A stretch of 22,766 bases of DNA from Cymbomonas tetramitiformis (Eukaryota > Chlorophyta > Pyramimonadophyceae > Pyramimonadales > Pyramimonadaceae). Numbering within the stretch: the stretch's first letter is position 1; every line of letters starts with the position of its first letter. Positions 15,267 through 22,173 of the stretch are shown here, in pieces. The notes below the pieces were generated by a model, which saw only the letters and a program-made list of their open reading frames with translations, did not search any database and was not told where the DNA came from. Position numbers and translations under genes: made by a program. The stretch spans positions 1 to 22,766 of the forward strand of contig LGRX02031512.1 in assembly GCA_001247695.2 (NCBI GenBank). The letters run 5' to 3'.

Positions 15267-16301
15267 CTATGCTGGTAAGTATTCCCCTTCTCCTGCCAGT
15301 CGTCGGGTCTCCGCATGCGCCAGGTGCTTCTTTAGTTGCGCCGTTGACAGGAACACCTCATCCACCAAGCCCGCTCCCTGTCTCTTTTTCCCGGACATGC
15401 TTACTCCCGGGCTACAACCTTCCAAGGTTACCCGTTGTTGTCCCCCTCCTTTCCTTCTAGGTCCAAAGGAGATTGCTCCATGCCCAGCATAGTCCAGCGT
15501 CACTGGTGACAGACTGCGCAGCCACTTGCCTCCTAGCACCACATCCACCTGAATTCCTAAGGGTAGCACCCGCAACGCCATCTGCTTCTTGATGTAGTCC
15601 TTGCCTGACCGGGTGTGTGCCTTGAACCTTGTATATGCCACTGCTCCTGCTGACTTGATTGAGTCATCTGCCAACGTTACTCTCATCGGGGCACTGGCCT
15701 GTGTAGCCAGCTGACACCTTCGCACTGCTGCTTCAGAAATGAAATTTTCTGAGGCCCCAGAATCCACCAACACCTTCACCAAATGCTTCCCCAGGTAGGC
15801 ATAGAACACCCGTAGTAGTGGTCCTTCTGTATCCCCTATTGTCGCCAGCGTGCCTGTCCGGAGCCCGCCAGATCGTGCCTTCCATCGCACCTGACCATTC
15901 ATACCTATATGCTTGCACTTCCGCACCTCCTCTGACCCTGGATCACAGTCCACCCCCAGGTCTGCTTTTCCTTCTAGGTCCTCTACAGCCTCTTCTTCTA
16001 GCTTTGCGGCTGGCTGTATATTATCTGCGTCGGTGCTGGAGGTGGACGATAGAGACTCGTTCCCCTCTTCTGGATCTCCTGCAGCCTCTTCTTCTAGCTT
16101 CGCGGCTGGCTGCGTATTATCTGTGTCAGTGCTCACCAAGAAGGCCGGCCACCCGCTGCTCGCCCCCATCAAAGTGGCCGCCCCTCCCTGGGTGTGTGTG
16201 TGTATGTATGTATGCTTATCCTTGCGACTCCTTTGGCGCCCCGTAGCCACAGAAGACTGCACTATGTACCCACGCCGGGGATCAAAGGATTCAGCACACA
16301 C
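15267..16301 (-). CDS. Gypsy aspartic protease segment of element B pol
   Basis: The frame is open from 16331 to a TAG at 15267-15269. Numbered from the GTG at 16301, the retropepsin motif KVLVDSGASENFIS has its catalytic Asp at 180, and DVVLGGKWLRSLSPVTLDY follows as the second half. The region after it (QRVTLEGCSPG) matches element A (RVVITGCSPG), so A and B are close relatives. Residues 1-37 are read through a repeat unit and a (CA)n tract and are probably not original protein. Residues 40-47 (GAATLMGA) match the tail of the neighbouring LINE. Residues 58-110 hold a tandem duplication (DNTQPAAKLEEEA, DNIQPAAKLEEEA). After the TAG the same frame runs on to a TAA at 15144-15146 and then into RT, so protease and RT were one polyprotein. 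Confidence 0.87.
   Translation of the reverse strand: MCAESFDPRRGYIVQSSVATGRQRSRKDKHTYIHTHTQGGAATLMGASSGWPAFLVSTDTDNTQPAAKLEEEAAGDPEEGNESLSSTSSTDADNIQPAAKLEEEAVEDLEGKADLGVDCDPGSEEVRKCKHIGMNGQVRWKARSGGLRTGTLATIGDTEGPLLRVFYAYLGKHLVKVLVDSGASENFISEAAVRRCQLATQASAPMRVTLADDSIKSAGAVAYTRFKAHTRSGKDYIKKQMALRVLPLGIQVDVVLGGKWLRSLSPVTLDYAGHGAISFGPRRKGGGQQRVTLEGCSPGVSMSGKKRQGAGLVDEVFLSTAQLKKHLAHAETRRLAGEGEYLPA
15979..16134 (-). repeat. Two tandem units of about 93 bp encoding an acidic QPAAKLEEEA repeat
   Basis: GCCTCTTCTTCTAGCTT, then GCGGCTGGCTG, recurs at about 15988 and 16081 (plus strand), with flanking TATTATCTG and TCGGTGCT/TCAGTGCT also repeated. The duplication is in frame within the linker upstream of the element B protease. 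Confidence 0.75.
16214..16290. repeat. Repeat unit P, copy 1
   Basis: This 77-base unit (GCTTATCCTTG ... GGGGATCAAAGGAT) recurs at 20720-20809 in the same orientation with two small insertions and few substitutions. It follows a (TG)n/(TATG)n tract. On the minus strand it sits between the end of the LINE and the element B protease frame. Confidence 0.8.
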
Positions 16302-16311
16302 TTCGGAACAC

Positions 16312-17865
16312 TCATCCGGATTCTCCGGAGCTCACTAGTGAAGAATGGGACCCCCTAAGCCTCGCTGAGCCACCCGAGCCCCTCTGCATCTGCGCCGCCA
16401 GCGCACTGCCGCCTTGTGCCTGAAGCCGGTTCATCCCTGCCCCCCGAGCTGCGCGAGCCATATCTCCACCACCAAGCCCACGCGCAAGACCACCCCTCAG
16501 CTCCCTGAGCCTCACTGGGCCACCTGAGCCCCTCTGCGGCTGTCCTGCCGGCGCACTGCTGCTGTGTCTCTGGAGCCGGCTCACCTCCGCCAATCGAGCC
16601 ACCCCTCCACCACCAAGCCCACACCCCACATCACCCCGCTGCCGCCTACAGCCTGGTCTCAAGAGAGCTTGCCCACCCACGCCACGGCCAGAATGCCCAA
16701 GCGCTGTCCCAAGGGGCTGAGAATGATAAACTGGGTTGCCCTCATCCAAACTTGCGCATCCGCCACCGACTTGCGCCTGTAGCCCTCTACCCCCAGCACC
16801 AACTCCCCGTGGCTGGAACCCTTGCGCTGATTGCCTTGCGAGGTGGCCGCGAACTTGAGCAATGCGCTCCACACTTGCGCTGTAACTGTCACGCCGCACT
16901 GTTCCTACTTGGGGTCCCATCCCCACAGTTGCCTGTGTGTCCCAAGCCCTCCCGGTGGCCGATAGTTCACCACCCGGTCGTCGCCTTCCCGACAGCTTCT
17001 CACTGTTAGTTCCGGCACGGCCAGCAACCTCGCCTGGTGGGCACGGAAGCTGATGAGATGCCGTATGCTGCCGTGCGACCTGTTGTAAGTGGTCATCGCT
17101 GCCGGGATGGGCCCCCGGGCTCTGAGGGGCCCGGCGTGTGTCAACTCCACCCGCGGACCTCCCCACATCTCCCCCGTCATCCTCATCAGTTCCCCCCATG
17201 CCATCAACCCCCCCAAGAAGTCCGGCCACCCGCCTGCTCGCCCCCATCAAGGTGGCCACCCCTCCCTCAGCCAAGGTCATTGCTTGCTCCGGCGAGGCCC
17301 CACTCTGCTCCTGAGTCCAGACCCCACTCCCCGGGCCCGGCGACAAAAGGTCATCCCACTCATTCAAGATATCCTCGACACTTGACGCCGCCTGGCCGAG
17401 CCCGCCTATGCCTGCCCGTGCCCCTCCAGATCGCGCCCCGGCGGTGCCCCCTCCTTGACCCTCCACAGTGCTCAGATGCTCCACCTCCCGCCGCACGTCC
17501 TCCATGCTCTCCAAAAGCCTCGATGCCATCGCGCCTGCCTCGCCTGCCTCACCGGGAGCCTGCCCAGACCGCTCACTTTGCGTTCCCTCAGATTCCTGCA
17601 TCCCACCGCCAGACCCATCCTGCGTGGCATAGTCTGTCTCCTCGAACGCGTCCTCCCACGCTCTGTCCATCAGTGCCAACCTCTCCGCCCCTTCCCGCCG
17701 GTCCGCCTCCCCCCGATCCAGGTCCGGGCCCATGCCTCCTCCCACACGCCCTCCGCCAGCCCAACGCCATCCACTTCCGGCCGGACATCGCTCTGCCGGA
17801 CAACCCGCCTGATGATCAGCCCTGCAACCCCCCGTGCAAGCGTGAAAGAAAGCAGCCGGGCCCAC
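16312..17865 (-). CDS. Low-complexity C-terminal extension of the LINE ORF (Gly/Arg/Ala-rich, tandem repeats)
   Basis: This frame is best from about 17710 leftwards (DRGEADRREGAERLALMDRAWEDAFEETDYA), following the endonuclease segment after a likely one-base loss in the C6 run 17709-17714. It includes SSVEDILNEWDDLLSPG and EGGVATLMGASRRVAGLL; the latter recurs in the element B protease frame (GGAATLMGASS). The middle (about 17130-16650) may have drifted out of frame, since other minus frames there look equally protein-like. The end holds two 50-residue repeats. No catalytic motif is seen. An extension of several hundred residues beyond the nuclease is unusual for this class. A separate downstream gene or composite insertion is the alternative. 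Confidence 0.4.
   Translation of the reverse strand: MGPAAFFHACTGGCRADHQAGCPAERCPAGSGWRWAGGGRVGGGMGPDLDRGEADRREGAERLALMDRAWEDAFEETDYATQDGSGGGMQESEGTQSERSGQAPGEAGEAGAMASRLLESMEDVRREVEHLSTVEGQGGGTAGARSGGARAGIGGLGQAASSVEDILNEWDDLLSPGPGSGVWTQEQSGASPEQAMTLAEGGVATLMGASRRVAGLLGGVDGMGGTDEDDGGDVGRSAGGVDTRRAPQSPGAHPGSDDHLQQVARQHTASHQLPCPPGEVAGRAGTNSEKLSGRRRPGGELSATGRAWDTQATVGMGPQVGTVRRDSYSASVERIAQVRGHLARQSAQGFQPRGVGAGGRGLQAQVGGGCASLDEGNPVYHSQPLGTALGHSGRGVGGQALLRPGCRRQRGDVGCGLGGGGVARLAEVSRLQRHSSSAPAGQPQRGSGGPVRLRELRGGLARGLGGGDMARAARGAGMNRLQAQGGSALAAQMQRGSGGSARLRGSHSSLVSSGESG
16358..16640 (-). repeat. Two tandem units of about 150 bp at the end of the LINE tail
   Basis: AGCCTCGCTGAGCCACCCGA at 16358 and AGCCTCACTGGGCCACCTGA at 16508 start two aligned units, both running to CACCACCAAGCCCAC. 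On the minus strand each encodes about 50 residues ending QRGSGGPVRLRE or QRGSGGSARLRG. Identity is roughly 75-80% by eye. Confidence 0.8.
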
Positions 17866-18653
17866 TTTTCCTTCCAGCCCACCGCCCCGCCACGTGCCGC
17901 TTCCTCGTCCTCGTCCTCGTCCTCGTCCCCATTGCCATCCACCTGCTCTCCCCCTTCCGCGTTCGCCTCCATGTACCGCCGCTCCCTGAAGCGCCGCTGC
18001 GTCTTCCGAAGGAATCCATACGCCGCAGGCCCCAGCCCTCCGTACACCTCCACCCCAAAGGGGATGAAGTGATGTGGGCGGACATCCCCGTACGTCGCCA
18101 CCTTGCTCTCCTCTGCCTTCTTCGCCGCCGCCCCGGGGGCCATCATGGCCGCTCCGAGGTGCGCGTCTGACATCGGCTGCGCCGTGGCCACATCAAACAA
18201 CACATGCTGGCCCGGTCCCTCCGCATCTAACACTGTCACATCCGGGCAATGATTCCGTGAGTAGGTCAGGTAGCCCGCGAAGTCATCGTGCGCAATGCAG
18301 ACGCCAAGGGATATGCAGACTTGGCCACCTCGAATAGCACCCTCTGCAGTTTGTGGTGGATGAAAGAGTACCAATTTCCTCCCCCAGCCCCCACTCCCCC
18401 CCGGCATGCCGGTAAGTGTGTCCCGGTGGGATCCCGCTCTCCTCCACAATCGGGGCACTCCTCCACTTGGCCAAGGAGGGGCTGCTCCGCATGAAGAATG
18501 TGCCGCAGGGCCACCCGGTATTCCGCCGAACTGAGCTCCAGGGCTGGGCAGCATGGAACACCCCTCAAGAAAGCAGGCCCAATACTGTTGAAGGTCACCG
18601 AGAAAAGCCAGGGGAGCCGAGACGCCCCCACGTGCCCAACCAGCCAAAGCCAA
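17670..18653 (-). CDS. LINE restriction-like endonuclease segment (PD-(D/E)XK)
   Basis: True coding begins near 18305, where the upstream frame hands over (GVCIAHDDFAGYLTYSRNHC); sequence between 18653 and that point is out of frame. The nuclease core reads CPDVTVLD..., then VLFDVATAQP, then EESKVATYG and HHFIPFGVEVYGGLG. These are the PD, D and K elements plus the F-x-P-F-x-V-E-x-Y-G block typical of R2-like endonucleases that nick the target for primed reverse transcription. An acidic run (DEDEDEDEEA, encoded by a GAC/GAG microsatellite) and a helical region follow. The frame ends at 17670, and coding probably continues in the next frame after a one-base slip in the C6 run 17709-17714. Recognition is by motif pattern; target specificity cannot be inferred. 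Confidence 0.75.
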   Translation of the reverse strand: MALAGWARGGVSAPLAFLGDLQQYWACFLEGCSMLPSPGAQFGGIPGGPAAHSSCGAAPPWPSGGVPRLWRRAGSHRDTLTGMPGGSGGWGRKLVLFHPPQTAEGAIRGGQVCISLGVCIAHDDFAGYLTYSRNHCPDVTVLDAEGPGQHVLFDVATAQPMSDAHLGAAMMAPGAAAKKAEESKVATYGDVRPHHFIPFGVEVYGGLGPAAYGFLRKTQRRFRERRYMEANAEGGEQVDGNGDEDEDEDEEAARGGAVGWKEKWARLLSFTLARGVAGLIIRRVVRQSDVRPEVDGVGLAEGVWEEAWARTWIGGRRTGGKGRRGWH

Positions 18654-19333
18654 TCCGCAGAGTGGAGGACAACAGCATAGACCCGTTGGGCACGTTTTTG
18701 AGACCTGCTGTAATCACTCAACTTCTTGACGTCGTCCGCCTTTGGCACTTGTGGTGGCAAATGCTCATTTGTTCCCCTCGCCTCCCCAATCACCTCCATC
18801 GCCTCCGACACCTTCTGCATGGCCGCTTGCAAAGAATTGACATACGGCAAGTCGCTCTCAGCCCCGAGGTCCTCGGTCCCCGCCGTCAATGTTGGAAAGA
18901 GCTCCCGCATACCCTCCCAGACTTGCGCAAACCCGCCAAGCCAGGCCGCACTGCTCACCCTCGCCGCCTTAGTCAGGCCCATCCCATGCGGGAGGGTGGC
19001 AAACTCACAGGAGTGCCACGCCAATCCACCGCCAGGCAGCAAGTCCCGCAACGCCCCCTGCATCCTCCTGTCATGCTCCTCAGCCGCCTCCCGCATCATC
19101 TCCGGCGGCACACCTTGCAGCCAGAACCCCAGCCTCGGGTGGGCACATAATCGAAGCAGGAGCCCCTGGGCCTGCGCATGTCCAAGCTTGTTCAAGAGGG
19201 GCAGGATGCCACATAGCTCCTCCACCTTCTTCAACATCTCCACACTGACCGCCTCTGCGTTCCCCACCGGCACCCCAAGACATCGATGAAGTCCAGCTCC
19301 CCCCGTGCACCCGGCATCCCGGCCTCGAAGCAA
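18266..19333 (-). CDS. LINE ORF middle segment: RT thumb/linker and CCHC knuckle
   Basis: Coding in this frame starts near 19277, where GVPVGNAEAVSVEMLKKVEE continues the RT frame after one base is lost in a C4 run (19274-19277). The first 20 or so residues from 19333 are out of frame. Next comes a long helical linker (LPLLNKLGHAQAQGLLLRLC; LPHGMGLTKAARVSSAAWLGG) typical of the region between RT and nuclease in this LINE type. A Cys/His knuckle, CPDCGGERDPTGTHLPAC (C-X2-C-X9-H-X3-C), lies just before the nuclease. The last residues (after about 18305) are out of frame, as the nuclease follows in another frame. No start codon is needed, as this was the inside of one protein. Confidence 0.75.
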   Translation of the reverse strand: MLRGRDAGCTGGAGLHRCLGVPVGNAEAVSVEMLKKVEELCGILPLLNKLGHAQAQGLLLRLCAHPRLGFWLQGVPPEMMREAAEEHDRRMQGALRDLLPGGGLAWHSCEFATLPHGMGLTKAARVSSAAWLGGFAQVWEGMRELFPTLTAGTEDLGAESDLPYVNSLQAAMQKVSEAMEVIGEARGTNEHLPPQVPKADDVKKLSDYSRSQKRAQRVYAVVLHSADWLWLVGHVGASRLPWLFSVTFNSIGPAFLRGVPCCPALELSSAEYRVALRHILHAEQPLLGQVEECPDCGGERDPTGTHLPACRGGVGAGGGNWYSFIHHKLQRVLFEVAKSAYPLASALRTMTSRAT

Positions 19334-20588
19334 CTGGCGTCCCCCTCAGGCGAGAAAGCCGCTGACTTCACCGGCTGAATATCTAGGCCAATCGCAACTG
19401 CCTTCTCCATATAAGCCTCATACGCGAGCGCCGCTTCAACCGGAAGGCCCAGGAAGAAAGCGTCATCCAAGTAGGCAAAGATGACCACGCTAGGGTGTCC
19501 CTCCTGAACCCGCTCCAGCACCACCTGCAACGGGGCAGCCAAGTAAAGTGGCCCCAGGGGGTCCCCCTGCTGCGTGCCCTCCTTCGACTTGACAAATCGC
19601 ATCACCAAGCCATCAACGCCCCCCAGCCGAAACCCCAGCTTCGCATCCACCCCATAACAAAGGTCCGTCCATGCCCACAGCTCCGGGAAGTCCCGCTCGA
19701 TAGCCTCAAACATTGCCTCACGGTGCACCGCATTGAAGGCATTCCTGGTATCTGCCTTAACACAGACCCATTCCGGGTGCCGATCCAGGGCCGCCTGAAC
19801 AGTGCGAACCCCCAGGTCCGCCCCTCCCTTCACCGCAACCCCAATCTGGGCCGCCCACAGTCCACCATGGTCATCATCCTGTCGACGCCCACAAAATCGA
19901 GCCCTGAGGACCTTCGCACGCTGCCTGCATATGACCTTCGCCACTAGCTTCCGGAGAACTTCGCCACACGCAATGGGCCGAACGTTGACGCCGAGGTCGT
20001 CCTTCAGCAACGCCACTAACCTAGCGCCTGCCAACCACTCCCGAACCCCCGCTGGGGACCGACCTGCCGCCAGATGGTTGCACACCTCCAACAGTGCATC
20101 TCGCCCACCATAGACATGGAGCGCCCACATATGCTCCCAGCGCCACTGAGAGCTGCCCGGTCCCGAGGCCCGCGGCAGATTACGCATTACATCATCGAAC
20201 GTCTTCTCATCCAGCTCAAGCGCCTGCCCCTGAAGCTCCCGCCGGCGATCCTCTCCCACATCTTGCCTCCTGCCTGTCCCAGCCGGGTGCAACCGCTCCA
20301 GCTTCAGCAACGTCTCCTCCGTCGCTGGTGCCAGCTTGGCCAACTCCAGCCTCTTCGCTGCCTTTCCCAGCTGCCGTGCCTTCACCAACCGCACAACATC
20401 TCGCAGCACCCGTTCCTCATCCGCCTCGGCCACAGCTCGTCGATCCCCCGGCACCTCCGCATGCAGCCCCTCCCACTCGCCGCGTAGGAAGCGGGCGCAA
20501 CGCTCCTTAATGACCTGGGCCACACCCTGCTTCACCCCCTGTTGGACCGGCTGAAGAACCCGGGCGCAGGGTGTGTGTGTGTGTGTTG

Positions 20589-20624
<36 letters not shown>

Positions 20625-20634
20625 ATACATACAT
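19231..20634 (-). CDS. LINE reverse transcriptase segment
   Basis: Open from the microsatellite at the right edge: the first 21 residues (Thr-His and Ile-Tyr runs) merely translate (CA)n and (TA)n. Genuine coding starts about residue 22, already inside the protein, so the element is 5' truncated. Typical pre-RT sequence follows (LDEKTFDDVMRNLPRASGPG, then WRWEHMWAL). RT motifs are RLVALLKDD and VRPIACGEVLRKLVAK, motif A VKADTRNAFNAV (D295), motif B EGTQQGDPLGPLYLA (353-365) and motif C VIFAYLDDAFFLG (D390/D391). All catalytic aspartates are present. The frame is lost after ELDFIDVLG near 19277 and continues in the next segment. The enzyme copies element RNA at the nicked target. Identity as a non-LTR RT is secure. 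Confidence 0.9.
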
Positions 20635-20640
20635 GCATGT
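20571..20640. repeat. Compound microsatellite (TG)n(AT)n(TG)n
   Basis: About 60 bases of GTGTGT, then ATATAT, then GTGTGT with a TATACATACATGCATG end. It marks the right (5') junction of the LINE. Similar short TG runs occur at about 16193-16213, 20704-20720 and 20808-20821, each next to a P or Q unit. Confidence 0.9.
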
Positions 20641-20645
20641 GTATG

Positions 20646-20697
20646 TTAGTGTCAGATCCTAGTAAGGTCTTATTGCATATCGGATGATATCGTATCG
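20646..20697. repeat. Repeat unit Q, copy 1
   Basis: TTAGTGTCAGATCCTAGTAA ... TATCGTATCG recurs, diverged, at 20821-20874. Both copies follow a TG tract. Confidence 0.7.
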
Positions 20698-20719
20698 ATT
20701 GCCTGCTGTGTGTGTGTGT

Positions 20720-20809
20720 GCTTATCCTTGGACCGACTCCTTTGGCACCCCGTAGCCACAGAAGACCTTACCGGCTGCACTATGTACCCACGCCGGGGAT
20801 CAAAAGGAT
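20720..20809. repeat. Repeat unit P, copy 2
   Basis: This is a 90-base relative of 16214-16290, sharing ACTCCTTTGGC, CCCCGTAGCCACAGAAGAC and CTATGTACCCACGCCGGGGA. Copy 2 has extra CTTACCGG and GGAC bases. It lies between two TG tracts and between the Q units. Confidence 0.8.
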
Positions 20810-20820
20810 GTGTGTGTGTG

Positions 20821-20874
20821 TTAGTTTCAGATTCTAATAACGCCTTTTATTGCAGATCGGAGAATATCTTATCG
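20821..20874. repeat. Repeat unit Q, copy 2
   Basis: A diverged relative of 20646-20697. In plus orientation TTCTAATAAC, then CGCCTTTTATTGCAG, looks like a branch point and 3' splice site (AG at 20854-20855), which the other copy lacks. No coding exon is evident to its right until 21008. Confidence 0.65.
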
Positions 20875-21007
20875 CGTGGTGAATGCCGGTGTTCATCGCC
20901 GCTTCAATTGGAGCCAGACGTTGATGCCTCGTGACTCTGGGGGATGGTGGAATTCCATAGCGCCTTACGTGTTACGTATAAATCTCAAGTAGCCTGAGAC
21001 ATGTAAA

Positions 21008-21400
21008 TTGCGTGTAATGTACGTGGTGGGGGGTTTAGAGACATCATCGGAGACACCTCACACAGAAGCGCCTGCCAAACTTAGGGCATCAGTTGGCAAG
21101 ACATCAAAAACGCCACAGACGCCTGCGCCTTCTGGACCCTGCGCCACTCTCGCGCCCCAATCCACTGGACAAAAGCGCGCGAAGAACAGCACAAGAGATA
21201 AAGGGAATCGCAAGGAGCCAAAGGCTCGAAGATCCTTCTCGTGGAACAAGGGGGTAGGCAAACGCTCCCGGTCGCAGCCAGCAGTCGCGTCGCCCTCTGC
21301 AGCGGCACGTCAGCGTTCACTCTCCACGAGCCCTGAGGGGCGAGTAATGTTCAACGTTGAATATGGGAGTACTTGCGATAAAGAATGTGGAGACGCATGA
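21008..21400 (+). CDS. Basic Ser/Lys-rich protein, 5'-truncated repeat-family copy 2
   Basis: This ORF of 130 codons starts at a GTG or ATG near 21008-21019, but homology to the longer copy at 10132-10926 begins only at about 21045. Upstream the N-terminal helical half is missing, so this is a fragment or terminal exon. Shared phrases are TPQTP, GQKRAKN, DKGNR, EPKARRS and SPEGR-x-x-F-x-VEYG. It reads 12 residues beyond the other copy (STCDKECGDA) because the stop after VEYG is not shared. The surrounding intergenic sequence (20875-21007) has no feature I recognise. Function unknown; coding-like conservation suggests past function, while the truncation suggests it is now a relic. Confidence 0.45.
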   Translation: MRVMYVVGGLETSSETPHTEAPAKLRASVGKTSKTPQTPAPSGPCATLAPQSTGQKRAKNSTRDKGNRKEPKARRSFSWNKGVGKRSRSQPAVASPSAAARQRSLSTSPEGRVMFNVEYGSTCDKECGDA

Positions 21401-21830
21401 ATCAGTCAGCGTGTATAGCCTTAGATAGAAACTCGGCATCCACTTGGGTGACGCGACGTTCTGGCCAGGCCTCCATCACACACTGCCAAAGGAGCAATCG
21501 AGCAGCTTTTTCCTGAAAAGGTTTTTTTCCAGCGGCGGAAACTCTTTTGAATTTGCGGACAGTGGGCCCGCGGGCAACGGCTTACCCTAAATCCTAAAAC
21601 CCGACTCTGATACAAGGACTGCTTGGGATCCCACAGCACCCTAGACACCGCTTAGAAGTATGATGGCTGTGTTTGCCGCACTCCCTGCCTGTTTAAAGGA
21701 ATCCTGCACCGCGCCCGAACAGATCCTTGCCTGGTAGCATCTGCGGTACAGGAATACTGTCTAGTCCCTGCCGTAGGACTTCAGCAAGGGGACGGCCGAC
21801 CGAAATGTAGACCGAGTTTCTTGATTTATA
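21045..21830 (+). repeat. Duplicated module, copy 2
   Basis: The same-orientation partner of 10580-11465, including the 41-base block at 21500-21540, CCGCGGG-x-x-ACGGCTT (about 21570), GGATCCCA (21628-21635), GCCTGTTTAAAG (21687-21698) and GACCGAGTTTCTTG (about 21810). Homology fades near 21830. Bases 21830-22170 hold only AT-rich sequence with short T and G runs. Confidence 0.75.
21500..21540 (+). ncRNA. Highly conserved 41-base non-coding block (copy 2)
   Basis: It matches 11044-11084 at 38 of 41 positions. One mismatch falls in the left arm of the possible 6-bp outer stem, leaving a mispair, and two lie at the end of the T run. It lies about 100 bases past the ORF stop, as in copy 1. 'ncRNA' is a placeholder for an unidentified conserved non-coding element. 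Confidence 0.35.
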
Positions 21831-22051
21831 CGTAGGTGCAAAACATATCATACAACCCAAATAGCGGTGGGGGTGGAAAGGGAATGGCTCCCTTTAAAAT
21901 CCAGCCCACACCAGTCAAAATGGTGTGTTTTTTTTGGGTGGGGGTTTACATATATAGAGATATAGACCAACATGCTCACTTGCGGCATTAACAGTTTTCG
22001 TGGATGTTGGTTAGTTTGAAAATCATTATTCAAACGAGCACAATTCGTGGC

Positions 22052-22084
22052 CCGCAAAAGCAATACTGCCTGCAAAAGCAATAC
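22052..22084. repeat. Short tandem repeat, 18-bp period
   Basis: GCAAAAGCAATAC occurs at 22054-22066 and 22072-22084 with CTGCCT-type spacing. There are only two units. Confidence 0.7.
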
Positions 22085-22173
22085 CAGCATTAAAGTATGC
22101 AACGCATATAATATGAATGTCTGGCACCAAGTGTTTCGGAGAATCGGTCTACCATGCTGCTGTACATCTTGTT

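Larger units (their letters stand above)
11542..16135 (-). mobile_element. Decayed Ty3/gypsy retrotransposon 'B' (PR-RT-RH-polyQ-Dam-like-IN; no gag or LTR seen)
   Basis: Minus-strand order is protease, RT, RNase H, adenine-methyltransferase-like domain, integrase, as in gypsy pol with an added module. Damage: TAG at 15267-15269, TAA at 15144-15146, TAG at 13113-13115 and a one-base frameshift at the C6 run 13044-13049. No gag is found upstream; instead there is LINE-like and repeat sequence. The left end is an A-rich tract straight after the integrase C-terminal motif, and no LTR pair is visible. The 5' limit near 16135 is approximate. Confidence 0.8.
16312..20570 (-). mobile_element. Non-LTR (LINE) retrotransposon with restriction-like endonuclease, 5' truncated and frameshifted
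   Basis: A GC-rich block reads on the minus strand as RT (YLDD), thumb/linker, CCHC knuckle and a PD-(D/E)XK nuclease downstream of RT, the order of R2/CRE/HERO/Utopia-type elements. A long low-complexity tail follows. The coding needs at least three one-base corrections (near 19275, 18305 and 17710). The right end abuts a (TG)n(AT)n(TG)n tract, with the N-terminal zinc-finger region of such elements missing. The left end is near the stop at 16312. Clade cannot be assigned by eye. Confidence 0.8.

Noticed and set aside
15979..16640. CRISPR-like or satellite array
   Set aside because: Only two units each of about 93 and 150 bp, in frame and unrelated to each other; there are no spacers and the genome is eukaryotic.
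17037..18170. Plus-strand Pro/Arg-rich open frame of 377 codons
   Set aside because: It is the complement of GC-rich LINE coding sequence. Long open complements are common in such composition, and nothing recognisable is encoded.
16214..20809. P1/P2 as the target-site duplication of the LINE
   Set aside because: At 77-90 bases they are long and differ by insertions as well as substitutions. Q units and TG runs intervene, so they are not a simple duplication made at insertion.
10580..21830. The two copies of the duplicated module as the LTRs of element B
   Set aside because: They flank B in direct orientation, but they differ at about a third of positions, contain a conserved open frame on the opposite strand to B and lack TG...CA ends next to a PBS. 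The retroelements also occupy only part of the interval.
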